Shown here piece after piece: positions 8,783 through 16,811 of a DNA stretch of 41,500 nucleotides. The stretch comes from Mycobacterium innocens (GTDB lineage Bacteria; Actinomycetota; Actinomycetes; Mycobacteriales; Mycobacteriaceae): NCBI RefSeq assembly GCF_900566055.1, contig NZ_UPHQ01000216.1, positions 1 through 41,500 of the forward strand, in the 5' to 3' direction. The notes under the pieces are model-generated. The model was given only the letters and a program-made list of their open reading frames with translations, searched no databases and had not been told where the DNA came from. Positions within the stretch are counted from its first letter, which is position 1. Every line of letters starts with the position of its first letter. A program made the translations under genes and the position numbers.

Positions 8783-8807
8783 GCGGTAACTTATCAGCGG
8801 TAACTTA
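8783..8807 (-). promoter_or_regulatory. Tandem 11-bp repeat upstream of mmpL, candidate TetR operator
   Basis: gcggtaactta occurs at 8783-8793 and again at 8797-8807, a 14-bp period with a 3-bp gap. It lies 55-79 bp upstream of the mmpL start. Each half on the minus strand reads TAAGTTACCGC. A tandem direct repeat is less common than a palindrome for TetR, so the regulator identity is inference from position. Confidence 0.5.
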
Positions 8808-8980
8808 CAGGCGTCAAACAACGCCTGCCCTACTCACGAACCGGGGTACCGCTACGGTTCACCGGGAGGCGAAAGCGCCGCCTGAACGGCATTCATTTCC
8901 CGGCCGCGACACCCTACCCACCGGTAAGAATTGCCACCATTTTCCGAATCGTGACTCAGCGATTCCTTAAGGCTGACTCC

Positions 8981-8986
8981 TACGCT
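8981..8986 (+). promoter_or_regulatory. -10 box TACGCT before the small-peptide unit
   Basis: TACGCT is followed by CAGTGAC (7 nt) and then ATG at 8994, the leaderless arrangement seen at several other genes in this window. Confidence 0.5.
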
Positions 8987-8993
8987 CAGTGAC

Positions 8994-9125
8994 ATGTGGA
9001 TCGACGACTCGAGTGCCGACGTCATCAAAGCCGACTTCGAGGCTCTCTACCACGGCGACATGCTGGTGGAAGGCGAGACCTCCGAGCAGCTCGAAGACTG
9101 GCACCCGCTGCCTACGGCAAGCTGA
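8994..9125 (+). CDS. Small acidic protein, 43 aa, unrecognised
   Basis: The frame reads MWIDDSSADVIKADFEALYH, continues GDMLVEGETSEQLEDWHPLP and ends TAS. It is strongly acidic (11 Asp/Glu against 1 Lys) with no cysteine, no signal peptide and no membrane segment. The start is supported by a -10 box 7 nt upstream. Its TGA sits inside a GAGG sequence that serves as ribosome site for the next tiny frame, and a strong terminator closes the unit 95 bp later. I do not recognise the family. It lies between the divergent-upstream mmpL gene and the convergent SDR. Confidence 0.55.
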   Translation: MWIDDSSADVIKADFEALYHGDMLVEGETSEQLEDWHPLPTAS

Positions 9126-9133
9126 GGCACACC

Positions 9134-9196
9134 ATGGGCATGCTTGCACGGTTACTCATTGCCGAACCTGCCATCAGTAGATGGTTTCGCCGATAA
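9134..9196 (+). CDS. Possible 20-aa cationic peptide
   Basis: Starts ATG at 9134 and stops TAA at 9194-9196; the peptide is MGMLARLLIAEPAISRWFRR. It is hydrophobic with four Arg and could form an amphipathic, membrane-seeking helix. A GAGG at 9124-9127, overlapping the stop of the 43-aa frame, is 6 nt from the ATG, so translation would be coupled. At this length coding is only suggested by the ribosome site, the coupling and the terminator that follows. Confidence 0.35.
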   Translation: MGMLARLLIAEPAISRWFRR

Positions 9197-9220
9197 CTGA
9201 ATGCTTTTCCCCTACGTGAG

Positions 9221-9244
9221 CCCCCCGCAATTGCGGGGGGTTTT
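9221..9244 (+). terminator. Rho-independent terminator, perfect GC palindrome plus T tract
   Basis: CCCCCCGCAA and TTGCGGGGGG form an unbroken 20-nt palindrome directly followed by TTTT on the plus strand. The T tract is on the side that terminates the small-peptide transcript. Such canonical intrinsic terminators are uncommon in mycobacteria, which strengthens the case that the unit at 8994-9196 is transcribed. Confidence 0.85.
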
Positions 9245-9257
9245 CCGTTTCCGGCCG

Positions 9258-10010
9258 TTAGCGTGGCGCCATCCGGATGGCGCCGTCCAGACGGATGACT
9301 TCACCGTTGAGCATCGGGTTTTCGATGATGTGCACGGCCAGCGCCCCGTACTCATCGGGGTTGCCCAGACGCGACGGATGCGGCACCTGCTTGCCCAGCG
9401 ACTCCCGCGCCGGTTCCGGTAGGCCGGCCAGCAGCGGGGTGTCGAAGAGTCCGGGCGCGATGGTCATCACCCGGATCAGGTGGCTGGCCAGGTCGCGGGC
9501 GATCGGCAGGGTCATGCCGACCACGCCGCCCTTGGACGCCGAGTAGGCGGCCTGTCCGATCTGGCCGTCGAACGCCGCCACCGACGCGGTGTTGACGATG
9601 ACGCCGCGCTCTTCCCCGATCGGTTCCGTCTTGGCCATCCGCTCCGCGCCCAACCGCAGCACGTTGAAGGTGCCGACCAGGTTGATGTCCACGACCTTGC
9701 GGAACGCGGCCAACGGGAAGACACCGTCGCGGCCCAGCACGCGCACCGCGTTACCGGTGCCAGCGCAGTTGACGACGATGCGCAGCGGCCCCAGCGATTC
9801 CGCCAGATCCAGCGCAGCGCTCACGGCGGCCTCGTCGGTCACGTCGGCCTGCGCGAACCGCGCGCGATCACCGAGCTGGGCCACCACATCGTCGCCTTTG
9901 AGGTCCAGCACCACCACCTGCGCCCCCGCATCCAGCAGCCGCTTGGTGGTGGCCAGTCCCAGTCCCGATGCGCCCCCGGTAACGACGGCTACGGCGTCCC
10001 TGATTTCCAT
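9258..10010 (-). CDS. SDR, 3-hydroxyacyl-CoA dehydrogenase type II-like (Rv1144-like)
   Basis: 250 residues from ATG at 10010, preceded by AAAGGA. The NAD-binding motif [11 protein letters not shown] lies at about residues 11-21 and the catalytic YSASK near residue 157, with the conserved Ser in [10 protein letters not shown]. The sequence and length are those of the HSD10/type II hydroxyacyl-CoA dehydrogenase group (no separate gene for the hydratase), which oxidises 3-hydroxyacyl-CoA, including branched-chain intermediates. It lies 43 bp downstream of the racemase gene on the same strand, so both probably serve breakdown of methyl-branched fatty acids or sterol side chains. Confidence 0.9.
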   Translation of the reverse strand: MEIRDAVAVVTGGASGLGLATTKRLLDAGAQVVVLDLKGDDVVAQLGDRARFAQADVTDEAAVSAALDLAESLGPLRIVVNCAGTGNAVRVLGRDGVFPLAAFRKVVDINLVGTFNVLRLGAERMAKTEPIGEERGVIVNTASVAAFDGQIGQAAYSASKGGVVGMTLPIARDLASHLIRVMTIAPGLFDTPLLAGLPEPARESLGKQVPHPSRLGNPDEYGALAVHIIENPMLNGEVIRLDGAIRMAPR

Positions 10011-10053
10011 GCGAGTCCTTTCGCCGAGCACCCGACCTACCGGTTGGTCGGGA

Positions 10054-11142
10054 CTATACCCAGTCCTCGAGAACCGCTTCGATGCCGGTCACCGGCGCCA
10101 CGGGCGGCCGCGGTTGATCCGGCACGGTGCGCGAGAACCGCGGCGCCGGTCGCGGCTGCAGGCCGCCGTTCACGTCGTAGAAGGTGTTCCGCTGGGCGAT
10201 ATGCGGGTCGGTCTGCACCTCGCCGAACGCCAGCACCGGCGTCACGCAGGCATCGGAGTCGGCGAACACCTTGGCCCAATGGTCACGGTCGCGCCGGCCG
10301 AACGCGTCGGTCAACACCGCCCGCAGTTCGGGCCACCGGGTCACGTCGTTTTGCGGTGGCAAGTCGGCCGCGTCCAGACCCAGCCCCGCCAGCATGGCGG
10401 CATAGAACTGCGGCTCGATGGCACCCACGGCGACATGGCGGCCGTCGGCGCACTCGTAGGTGTCGTAGTAGGGCGCGCCGCCGTCGAGCATGTTGGTGCC
10501 CCGCACGTCGGTCCACATCCCGGTGGCGCGCATCGCCCACATCATCTGCACCAGCACGCTGGAGCCGTCGACCATCGCCGCGTCGATGACCTGACCTTTA
10601 CCGGAGCTCTGGCGTTCCCAGAGTGCGGCCAGGATGCCGACGAGCAGGAACATCGAGCCGCCGCCGAAGTCGCCGACCAGGTTCAGCGGCGGCACCGGAC
10701 GTTCGTCGACCCGGCCGATGGCGTGCAGGATGCCGTTCAGCGAGATGTAGTTGATGTCGTGACCGGCCTGCTGGCTGCGCGGCCCGGTCTGACCCCAGCC
10801 GGTCATCCGGGCGTAGACGAGCCGGTCGTTGACTTTGACGCAGTCTTCGGGGCCCAGACCCAACCGCTCGGTGACGCCGGGGCGGTAGCCCTCGATCAGC
10901 ACGTCGGCCTTGGCGACGAGTTTGAGGACGAGTTCGCGTCCTTGGTCGGACTTCAGGTCAGCGGTGACGATGCGCCGGCTGCGCAGCATGGCGTCGTTGG
11001 CTGCGCCGCCGACGGCAGCAGCTGACGGGCGGTCGATGCGCACCACGTCGGCACCCAGATCCCCCAGGATCATCGCGGCGTGCGGACCCGGCCCGATCCC
11101 CGCCAGCTCGACAACGCGCAACCCGTTCAGCGGTCCTGCCAT
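10054..11142 (-). CDS. mcr: Alpha-methylacyl-CoA racemase (Rv1143-like)
   Basis: 362 residues, a family III CoA-transferase fold protein. The catalytic residues of M. tuberculosis MCR (His126, Asp156, Glu241) map to His128 in AGHDINY, Asp158 in LVGDFGGG and Glu243 in AIEPQFY. The enzyme interconverts 2R and 2S methylacyl-CoA esters so that the S form can enter beta-oxidation; substrates include pristanoyl-CoA and bile-acid-type side chains. N-terminal [20 protein letters not shown] is the family hallmark. It is divergent from echA10 (93 bp between starts) and followed by an SDR on the same strand. Confidence 0.94.
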   Translation of the reverse strand: MAGPLNGLRVVELAGIGPGPHAAMILGDLGADVVRIDRPSAAAVGGAANDAMLRSRRIVTADLKSDQGRELVLKLVAKADVLIEGYRPGVTERLGLGPEDCVKVNDRLVYARMTGWGQTGPRSQQAGHDINYISLNGILHAIGRVDERPVPPLNLVGDFGGGSMFLLVGILAALWERQSSGKGQVIDAAMVDGSSVLVQMMWAMRATGMWTDVRGTNMLDGGAPYYDTYECADGRHVAVGAIEPQFYAAMLAGLGLDAADLPPQNDVTRWPELRAVLTDAFGRRDRDHWAKVFADSDACVTPVLAFGEVQTDPHIAQRNTFYDVNGGLQPRPAPRFSRTVPDQPRPPVAPVTGIEAVLEDWV

Positions 11143-11222
11143 TGATCTACCGACCTTTCGTCTGCGGTGACGTCGTTCGCATCTTCGCAGCCGGCCGCGA
11201 CAGCCGTGCAGTTGCGGTCACC

Positions 11223-11228
11223 TAAGGT
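11223..11228 (+). promoter_or_regulatory. -10 box TAAGGT, leaderless start of echA10
   Basis: TAAGGT is followed by GAGGCCC (7 nt) and ATG at 11236. This decides for the start at 11236 over an upstream frame-open codon at 11167. Confidence 0.55.
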
Positions 11229-11235
11229 GAGGCCC

Positions 11236-12045
11236 ATGCCGCCGCAGGACGGGATCGACACGCTGGCGCCAGTCGCGGGACTTGACGTCAAGCTGGCCGA
11301 CGGTGTGCTGTCGGTGACCATCGACCGGCCGGCGACGCTGAATTCCCTGACGGCGGCGGTGCTGGCGGGCATCGCCGATGCGATGGAGCACGCGGCCACC
11401 GATGCGCGGGTACGGGTGGTGCGCTTGGGCGGCAGGGGCCGCGGCTTCAGTTCGGGGGCCGGGATGAGCGCCGAGGATGTGGTCCGCGGCAAGTCCCGCA
11501 CCGAAACCATCGCGGAGATCAACCGGGCGATCCGGGCCATCACGGCGCTGCCGCATCCGGTGGTCGCCGTGGTACAGGGCCCGGCCGCCGGGGTCGGGGT
11601 TTCCCTTGCCCTGGCGTGTGACCTCGTATTGGCTTCTGACGAAGCATTTTTCATGCTGGCGTTCACCAAAATCGGGTTGATGCCCGACGGCGGAGCATCG
11701 GCGTTGGTGGCCGCCGCGGTCGGCCGCATCCGGGCCATGCGGATGGCGCTGTTGCCGGAGCGATTGCCGGCCGCCGAGGCGCTGTCGTGGGGCCTGGTCA
11801 GCGCGGTCTATCCGGCCGAGCACTTCGAAAGGGAAGTGGATCAAGTCATTTCGAGGTTGCTGGCGGGGCCGGCGGTCGCGTTCGCCAAGACCAAGGACGC
11901 GATCAACGCGGCCACTCTTACCGAGTTGGACCATGCTCTCGAACGGGAGTTCGCGGGGCAGTCGATGCTGTTGCGATCACCCGACTTCGCCGAAGGCGCA
12001 AGGGCATTCCAGCAGCGCCGCACGCCGACCTTCACCGACCTCTGA
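11236..12045 (+). CDS. echA10: Enoyl-CoA hydratase/isomerase family protein (Rv1142c-like)
   Basis: 269 residues. The crotonase fold is shown by LSVTIDRPATLNSLTAAVLA near residue 30, the oxyanion-hole segments GRGFSSGAGMS (about residues 72-82) and GPAAGVGVSLALACDLVLAS (about 115-134), and the C-terminal AFQQRRTPTF. The loop that would carry the first catalytic Glu of classical hydratases is less clear, so isomerase or other crotonase chemistry is possible. It faces the racemase gene and probably works in the same fatty-acid or sterol catabolism. In M. tuberculosis a second copy, echA11, follows; here it is absent. Confidence 0.9.
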   Translation: MPPQDGIDTLAPVAGLDVKLADGVLSVTIDRPATLNSLTAAVLAGIADAMEHAATDARVRVVRLGGRGRGFSSGAGMSAEDVVRGKSRTETIAEINRAIRAITALPHPVVAVVQGPAAGVGVSLALACDLVLASDEAFFMLAFTKIGLMPDGGASALVAAAVGRIRAMRMALLPERLPAAEALSWGLVSAVYPAEHFEREVDQVISRLLAGPAVAFAKTKDAINAATLTELDHALEREFAGQSMLLRSPDFAEGARAFQQRRTPTFTDL

Positions 12046-12162
12046 TTGCCGTTGCGAGTGGGCCGGACGGGGCGGCGTCCCGACTCCGGGACGAAGTGGC
12101 AATCCTTACCGGCGGCGGCTCCGAATAACGGTGGACAACGAAAAAGACCCCCGGAGATTCCA

Positions 12163-13587
12163 TTGTCGGCTGGACAGGTCAACTGCCTCGTTACTGGAGC
12201 GACCGGCTATATCGGTGCCCGACTGGTGCCGCACCTGCTGGACAAGGGCCATCGAGTTCGCGCGTTGGCCCGCGACCCGAACAAGCTGGCGGGCGTGCCG
12301 TGGCGGGACCGGACCGAGGTGGCCCGGGGCGACCTCGGTGACGTCGATTCGCTCATCGCAGCTTTCGACGGGGTCCAGGTGGTGTATTACCTGGTCCATT
12401 CGATGGGCACCGCCAAGAACTTCGCCGTCGAGGAAGCCAGGGCAGTGCGCAACGTCGTGGAAGCGGCCCGACGAGCCGGAGTACGGCGCGTGGTGTATCT
12501 CGGCGGTCTACATCCCGACGGACGCCACCTCTCGCCCCACCTCGAGTCGCGCAAAGCGGTAGGCGAGGCTCTGATCCAATCCGGTATCGAGACCGTCGTA
12601 CTGCAAGCCGGCGTGGTGGTCGGATCGGGATCGGCGTCGTTCGAAATGATCAGGCACCTCACCGACCGGTTGCCGGTGATGACCACGCCGAAATGGGTGC
12701 ACAACCGAATTCAGCCGATCGCCGTTCGGGACGTGCTGTACTACCTGGTCGCGGCGGCCACGGTGGACCTGCCGTCATCTCGGACCTGGGACATCGGCGG
12801 TCCCGACGTCTTGGAGTACGGCGACATGATGCGGATATATGCCGAGGTCGCCGGACTGCACCGGCGCTACCTGTTGGTGCTACCTTTTCTGACGCCGCGC
12901 ATTGCCAGCCTGTGGGTCGGCACGGTGACGCCGATCCCGTCCGGCCTGGCGCGCCCATTGATCGAGTCGCTGGAATGCGATGCGGTGATGCGCAACTCGG
13001 ATATCGACACCCTCGTCGCGCCGCCACCGGGCGGGCTGACCGGCTACCGCCAGGCGGTTACGTTGGCGCTCGCGCGCGCGGCCCGCGGACTGCCGGACGC
13101 GACCTGGGACTCGCTGCACCCCGAGCCCGCTGACCTGCTGCCCAGCGACCCGAAGTGGGCCGGCGAAATCGTCTACAACGATGTCCGCACCGCAGTGACC
13201 ACCGCCGAACCCGAACACATCTGGGCGTCCGCTCAAAACGCCGCCAACAGTGGCCGGTGGTACTCATTGGCCTTGGCGCCGCGATGCCGGCGCTCGCCGC
13301 AGCGGTGGACGGTGGCAGAACGCAACGCGACCACATTGCGGCTGGCCACGGCCACCCGATTGCCCGGGCCGGCGTGGCTGGAGATCACGGTCACGCCCCG
13401 GCGAACCGACGGCAGCAGGTACACGCAACGGGCGATTGTCTTTCCCCGCGGCATCCCGGGGCGGTTGTACTGGTCGGTGCTGCGCCCGCTCTACACCACC
13501 GCGCTGCGCGCGCTGGCACATGACATCATCGCGTCGGCCGGGTGGCGATCTAGACGCCGAACAACGGCGGCAACGCGAGCACCATGA
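12163..13587 (+). CDS. Atypical SDR with C-terminal DUF2867 domain
   Basis: 474 residues from TTG at 12163, chosen because GGAG lies 6 nt upstream and the protein then begins SAGQVNCLVTGATGYIGARL. Residues 5-330 are an NAD(P)-binding extended/atypical SDR (TGATGYIG; VVYYLVHSMG; VVYLGGLHPD). Residues from about 345 to 465 form a DUF2867 domain (PGPAWLEITVTPR, GIPGRLYWSVLRPLY). Such fusions are common in actinobacteria and are annotated as nucleoside-diphosphate-sugar epimerase-like; no substrate is established. It overlaps the convergent CPBP gene by 38 bp. A related SDR without DUF2867 lies at 14263-15423. Confidence 0.85.
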   Translation: MSAGQVNCLVTGATGYIGARLVPHLLDKGHRVRALARDPNKLAGVPWRDRTEVARGDLGDVDSLIAAFDGVQVVYYLVHSMGTAKNFAVEEARAVRNVVEAARRAGVRRVVYLGGLHPDGRHLSPHLESRKAVGEALIQSGIETVVLQAGVVVGSGSASFEMIRHLTDRLPVMTTPKWVHNRIQPIAVRDVLYYLVAAATVDLPSSRTWDIGGPDVLEYGDMMRIYAEVAGLHRRYLLVLPFLTPRIASLWVGTVTPIPSGLARPLIESLECDAVMRNSDIDTLVAPPPGGLTGYRQAVTLALARAARGLPDATWDSLHPEPADLLPSDPKWAGEIVYNDVRTAVTTAEPEHIWASAQNAANSGRWYSLALAPRCRRSPQRWTVAERNATTLRLATATRLPGPAWLEITVTPRRTDGSRYTQRAIVFPRGIPGRLYWSVLRPLYTTALRALAHDIIASAGWRSRRRTTAATRAP

Positions 13588-14266
13588 TCAGGCCCCATAC
13601 GACATGGGTCAGGATCGGTGCCAGCACACCGCCGGTGAAACGCCGCTCCCACGCACCCACCGTTCCCAGGATGACCGCGGCGAATCCGAGCATCGGGTTG
13701 CCGGTGGCCATGATGGCCGCGACGTACACAAGGGTGGACAGCAGTGCCGGATAGAACCGGCCCAGGGCGGTGTAGAGCGCACCGCGGAAGAACATCTCCT
13801 CGGCGACGCCATTGACCAAGGTGATCAGCACCACCAGCACAGATCCGTGCTCGGCAAATCGCAGCACCCGGACGGTCAGCTCGGACACGGCCGGGATTTC
13901 CCTGGTGACCAAGCCGCCCAGGACAAACACGCCACCAAGAACCAGCCCCACCGTGGTCCCGGTGATCACCGGGCGCTGGTTGCGCCCCCGCCAGCAGAAG
14001 CCGCCGAGATGCAACGGTCCTGACGCCAGCGCCCCGACGGCCCATATCACAGCCAGAGCCAGGGTCAGCCAGTGAAACGTCGACTCCCCGGGCCGGCGAC
14101 TCATCGACAGCCCCAGCACCGCCGCCCCGATCAGCAGCACCACGCAGACCACGATGCGCCGGCGCAGCACCACCTTGGGTGACTCGTGATGCGGCACTGC
14201 GACATTGGTCATCGCGCGGCGAAGGTCGTGGATCGCCCGGGGGCGGGGTGCGGTGGACTGGCTCAT
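13550..14266 (-). CDS. CPBP-family intramembrane glutamic protease (Abi-like)
   Basis: 238 residues with about seven hydrophobic segments. The family motif EExxxR appears as NGVAEEMFFRGALYTALG (about residues 155-172), and a later His lies in PILTHVVWGLIM, as expected for Rce1/CPBP proteases that cut within membranes. The cytoplasmic N-terminus is charged (RRAMTNVAVPHHESPK). ATG at 14266 overlaps the TGA of the upstream SDR gene, so they are co-translated. In other bacteria members cleave prenylated or bacteriocin-like peptides or anti-sigma factors; the substrate here is unknown. Confidence 0.87.
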   Translation of the reverse strand: MSQSTAPRPRAIHDLRRAMTNVAVPHHESPKVVLRRRIVVCVVLLIGAAVLGLSMSRRPGESTFHWLTLALAVIWAVGALASGPLHLGGFCWRGRNQRPVITGTTVGLVLGGVFVLGGLVTREIPAVSELTVRVLRFAEHGSVLVVLITLVNGVAEEMFFRGALYTALGRFYPALLSTLVYVAAIMATGNPMLGFAAVILGTVGAWERRFTGGVLAPILTHVVWGLIMVLALPPLFGV

Positions 14267-15423
14267 GCGGACAGAACTTTCGGAGTCAGGGTGGTGAGGA
14301 TGTCCAGACTAGTTCGCAGCGCGCCGGCAAGCGGGCCGGGGACGACATTCAGCAGCCTCAGCGTGGGTCGTGCGACGGGTGGCGTCACCGCGCACGCGAG
14401 CCGCCGGATGCGCAACGCATCACCACCGGCCCAGGAGGGGTCGGAATCCGCGAGGCAATGGGGATCGGCCAGCGCATTGATCGGAGCCGGCGGCGCATGC
14501 GGGGCGTCGGCCAGGGCCAGCGCGACGGCATCCTCGATGCCGAGCAAACCTCCCGGCGGATCGGGCACCCGGTCTCGCAGGCCGCTGGCCGAGGCCCGCA
14601 TCGGGTGATCCAGTGATTCGACCAGGTCCGCGGCCAGGCCCGGCGGAATGGGCAGCGCGGCCGCCGTGATGCGCGACGTTATCGCGGTGTCGAGCCTGTT
14701 GCCCACCGGCACCGCCGCGTGCCATCTGCCGGAAATGCGGGCGTACACCTCGAGCAGCCGTCGGTAGGACGTGGTGTCGGGGCCGCAAATGTCGTAGGCG
14801 CCCGCTGGTACCCGGTCGGTGTCGGCCGCGGCGACCAGGTAATGCAGCACATCTCGAACGGAGATCGGGTCGATCGGATTGTCCATCCAGTTCGGCATCG
14901 GCATGACCGGGAAGCGGTCTCCGACATAGCGCAACATCTCGAACGACGTCGAACCCGCGCCGATGATGACCGCGGCGCCCAGCCATACCAGTTCCGGGCC
15001 GTCCTCCACGGCCAGGGCCGTGGCCACTTCGGCCCTGCTGGTCAGGTGCTGAGACAGCGCCTCGTTTTCGGGGGCGTCGGGCACGAAGCCGCCCAGGTAG
15101 ACGATGCGCCGCACCCCGGCAGCGCGGGCGGCGACGGCCACGTTGGCGGCCGCGGCGTTGTCGCTGTCGCGGAAGCCCGGCTGACCGATCCCATGGACTA
15201 GGTAGTAGACCACGTCGACGTGACCCGCGGCGGTCATCGCCGCGTGTGCCGACGCGGGGTCGGAGGCGTCGAGCAGCACCGGTGTCACGTCGTCGAACCA
15301 GCCCAACCGTAACAGTCGGGCCAGGCTCCGGCTCGCGGCCAGGACTTCGTGGCCGTCGGCGACCAGCGCTGTCACGAGACGCGACCCGACGTAGCCGGTG
15401 GCGCCGGTGACCAGAATCCGCAT
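14263..15423 (-). CDS. Atypical SDR, NAD(P)-binding protein
   Basis: 386 residues beginning MRILVTGATGYVGSRLVTAL, a glycine-rich nucleotide-binding motif of atypical SDRs. Further shared segments with the gene at 12163-13587 are DVVYYLVHG, RIVYLGGFVPD, the SGSASFEM/AGSTSFEM stretch and ISVRDVLHYLVAAA, so the two are paralogues. This one lacks the DUF2867 domain and ends with a short hydrophobic tail (RLLNVVPGPLAGALRTSL). It is the first gene of an operon with the CPBP protease. Starting at ATG 15423 rather than 15432 fits the usual distance to the glycine motif. Confidence 0.85.
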   Translation of the reverse strand: MRILVTGATGYVGSRLVTALVADGHEVLAASRSLARLLRLGWFDDVTPVLLDASDPASAHAAMTAAGHVDVVYYLVHGIGQPGFRDSDNAAAANVAVAARAAGVRRIVYLGGFVPDAPENEALSQHLTSRAEVATALAVEDGPELVWLGAAVIIGAGSTSFEMLRYVGDRFPVMPMPNWMDNPIDPISVRDVLHYLVAAADTDRVPAGAYDICGPDTTSYRRLLEVYARISGRWHAAVPVGNRLDTAITSRITAAALPIPPGLAADLVESLDHPMRASASGLRDRVPDPPGGLLGIEDAVALALADAPHAPPAPINALADPHCLADSDPSWAGGDALRIRRLACAVTPPVARPTLRLLNVVPGPLAGALRTSLDILTTLTPKVLSA

Positions 15424-15581
15424 GACATCCAAGCTAGCCGCGCAACGGCGTCGGCACCGGAACGGCCGTCAAGCATGGTCGAACCGATCACCTCGAGCGT
15501 GATGTGCCCGCAGTCATCAACACGCCAACCCAGACAACGGGTGTGGATGCATTAGGTGCAACGATCGCCTGGTTTGCTCGA

Positions 15582-16496
15582 CTACATCGCGCCCAAGCCG
15601 CGACGGCCGCGGAAGCTGCCGCGTTTCGCGTCGATCACTTCGATGGTGAAGCCGTGGCGGGCCAGCCGTTGCCGGAATAGCTCTGCGCTCACTTGACGAC
15701 GCAGCCTCGTACCGGTCTCGCGGGAAAACACGCGGGCCTGCGGAAGGATAATGGCCGGTGTCGCGTCACCGGCAGAGGTGAACCGGATCGTCGTTCCATC
15801 GGCAGTGACGGCCGCATAGTCGTATTCGAGGTCGTATTCGAGCAGCTGGCCCCACCCGCGCGGGCCGCGGACTGAAATCGAAGCATCGGGTTCCACCCGA
15901 AACTCGCATCCCCGTTTGACGAGCGGAACGAAATTCCACCAGAGGAGCAGGAGACCCGGCACGACCAGGACAAACAGGGCGTAGGCATGGGTATGTTCCA
16001 GGTGGGCGTCATAGGACCAGCCGCTGAGCGCTTCGGACGTCCAGCCCGCAACGAAGGTCCCGATGTCGGTCAGCACGTCATGGACGGTCGCGCGACCGGT
16101 GGACAGGTCGCAGACGATTGCGCCGATGGCGCCACTGCCGCCAACCGTGAGGGCCACACCGATCAACAGCAACCCCCAGTTCGTCCGGGAAACAAAAGTC
16201 CCGTGCACGTCGGCCGCTTCGTCCATCGCCACCAGGGCCCCGCCCAGCGGCGTGGCCAGGCACCAGGCGCTGATGCCGATCGCCGCAGCCAGCGCCAACA
16301 ACTCCAGCGGACCGAAGGATTCGCGGTCGCAGTTGGCGATCGCCAGGCCCAGGAAGGTTAGCCAGGCCACCCATCGCAACGCGCGTTGCCAACCGGCAAC
16401 GCGCCTCGCCGGGGTCGATTCATCCTCCCCCGTGTCGGGCATGTCGTCGTCGATCTGGTCCGGTTGGTCCCCGTCACATGGCTCCTGGTCGGCCAT
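15582..16496 (-). CDS. Membrane protein of unknown function (possibly Rv1140-like)
   Basis: 304 residues. The first 35 are highly acidic and cytoplasmic (DGDQPDQIDDDMPDTGEDES). Hydrophobic segments follow at about 45-60 (WVAWLTFLGLAIA), 68-88 (ELLALAAAIGISAWC), 108-128 (GLLLIGVALTVGGSGAIG) and 172-190 (ALFVLVVPGLLLLWW). The C-terminal 110 residues are soluble, beta-rich and end in a basic patch (RGSFRGRRGLG). No catalytic motif is recognisable. Position and orientation agree with Rv1140, an integral membrane protein of similar size. A -10 box 6 nt from the ATG supports the start. Confidence 0.75.
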   Translation of the reverse strand: MADQEPCDGDQPDQIDDDMPDTGEDESTPARRVAGWQRALRWVAWLTFLGLAIANCDRESFGPLELLALAAAIGISAWCLATPLGGALVAMDEAADVHGTFVSRTNWGLLLIGVALTVGGSGAIGAIVCDLSTGRATVHDVLTDIGTFVAGWTSEALSGWSYDAHLEHTHAYALFVLVVPGLLLLWWNFVPLVKRGCEFRVEPDASISVRGPRGWGQLLEYDLEYDYAAVTADGTTIRFTSAGDATPAIILPQARVFSRETGTRLRRQVSAELFRQRLARHGFTIEVIDAKRGSFRGRRGLGAM

Positions 16497-16502
16497 CCGG
16501 GG

Positions 16503-16508
16503 ATCGTA
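16503..16508 (-). promoter_or_regulatory. -10 box TACGAT, leaderless start of membrane-protein gene
   Basis: On the minus strand TACGAT, then CCCCGG (6 nt), then ATG at 16496. Confidence 0.5.
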
Positions 16509-16660
16509 GCGTCAGCGGGGATTGGCAGCCGGCTATCTCTGTCCAGTGGCTGGTTCCTGCTCGCCGGCACCGGGGGCAACTGGCGTCGCGACAGGGGCAG
16601 TGGGGGCAGCGGCCTTCTGGTGCCGCCGGTGCACCGGGCTGGCTGGCCGGCTTTGACCCC

Positions 16661-16688
16661 TTGGGCATCGCTACAGGTCGGCTATCTT
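16661..16688 (+). promoter_or_regulatory. Candidate promoter of the type III PKS operon
   Basis: TTGGGC at 16661-16666 and TATCTT at 16683-16688 with a 16-bp spacer. Transcription would start near 16695, about 40 nt before the upstream candidate ATG at 16737. Confidence 0.4.
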
Positions 16689-16811
16689 ATTTTGCGAACT
16701 CTGAACCGATCCGGCAGCGGCGACGTGACTCCCCACATGAATACATTCACAGGGGGTAGGCCGGCGTGCCTCGGTGCGCAGGCGCCGGCGGCCGATCGGA
16801 CATCGACGACA

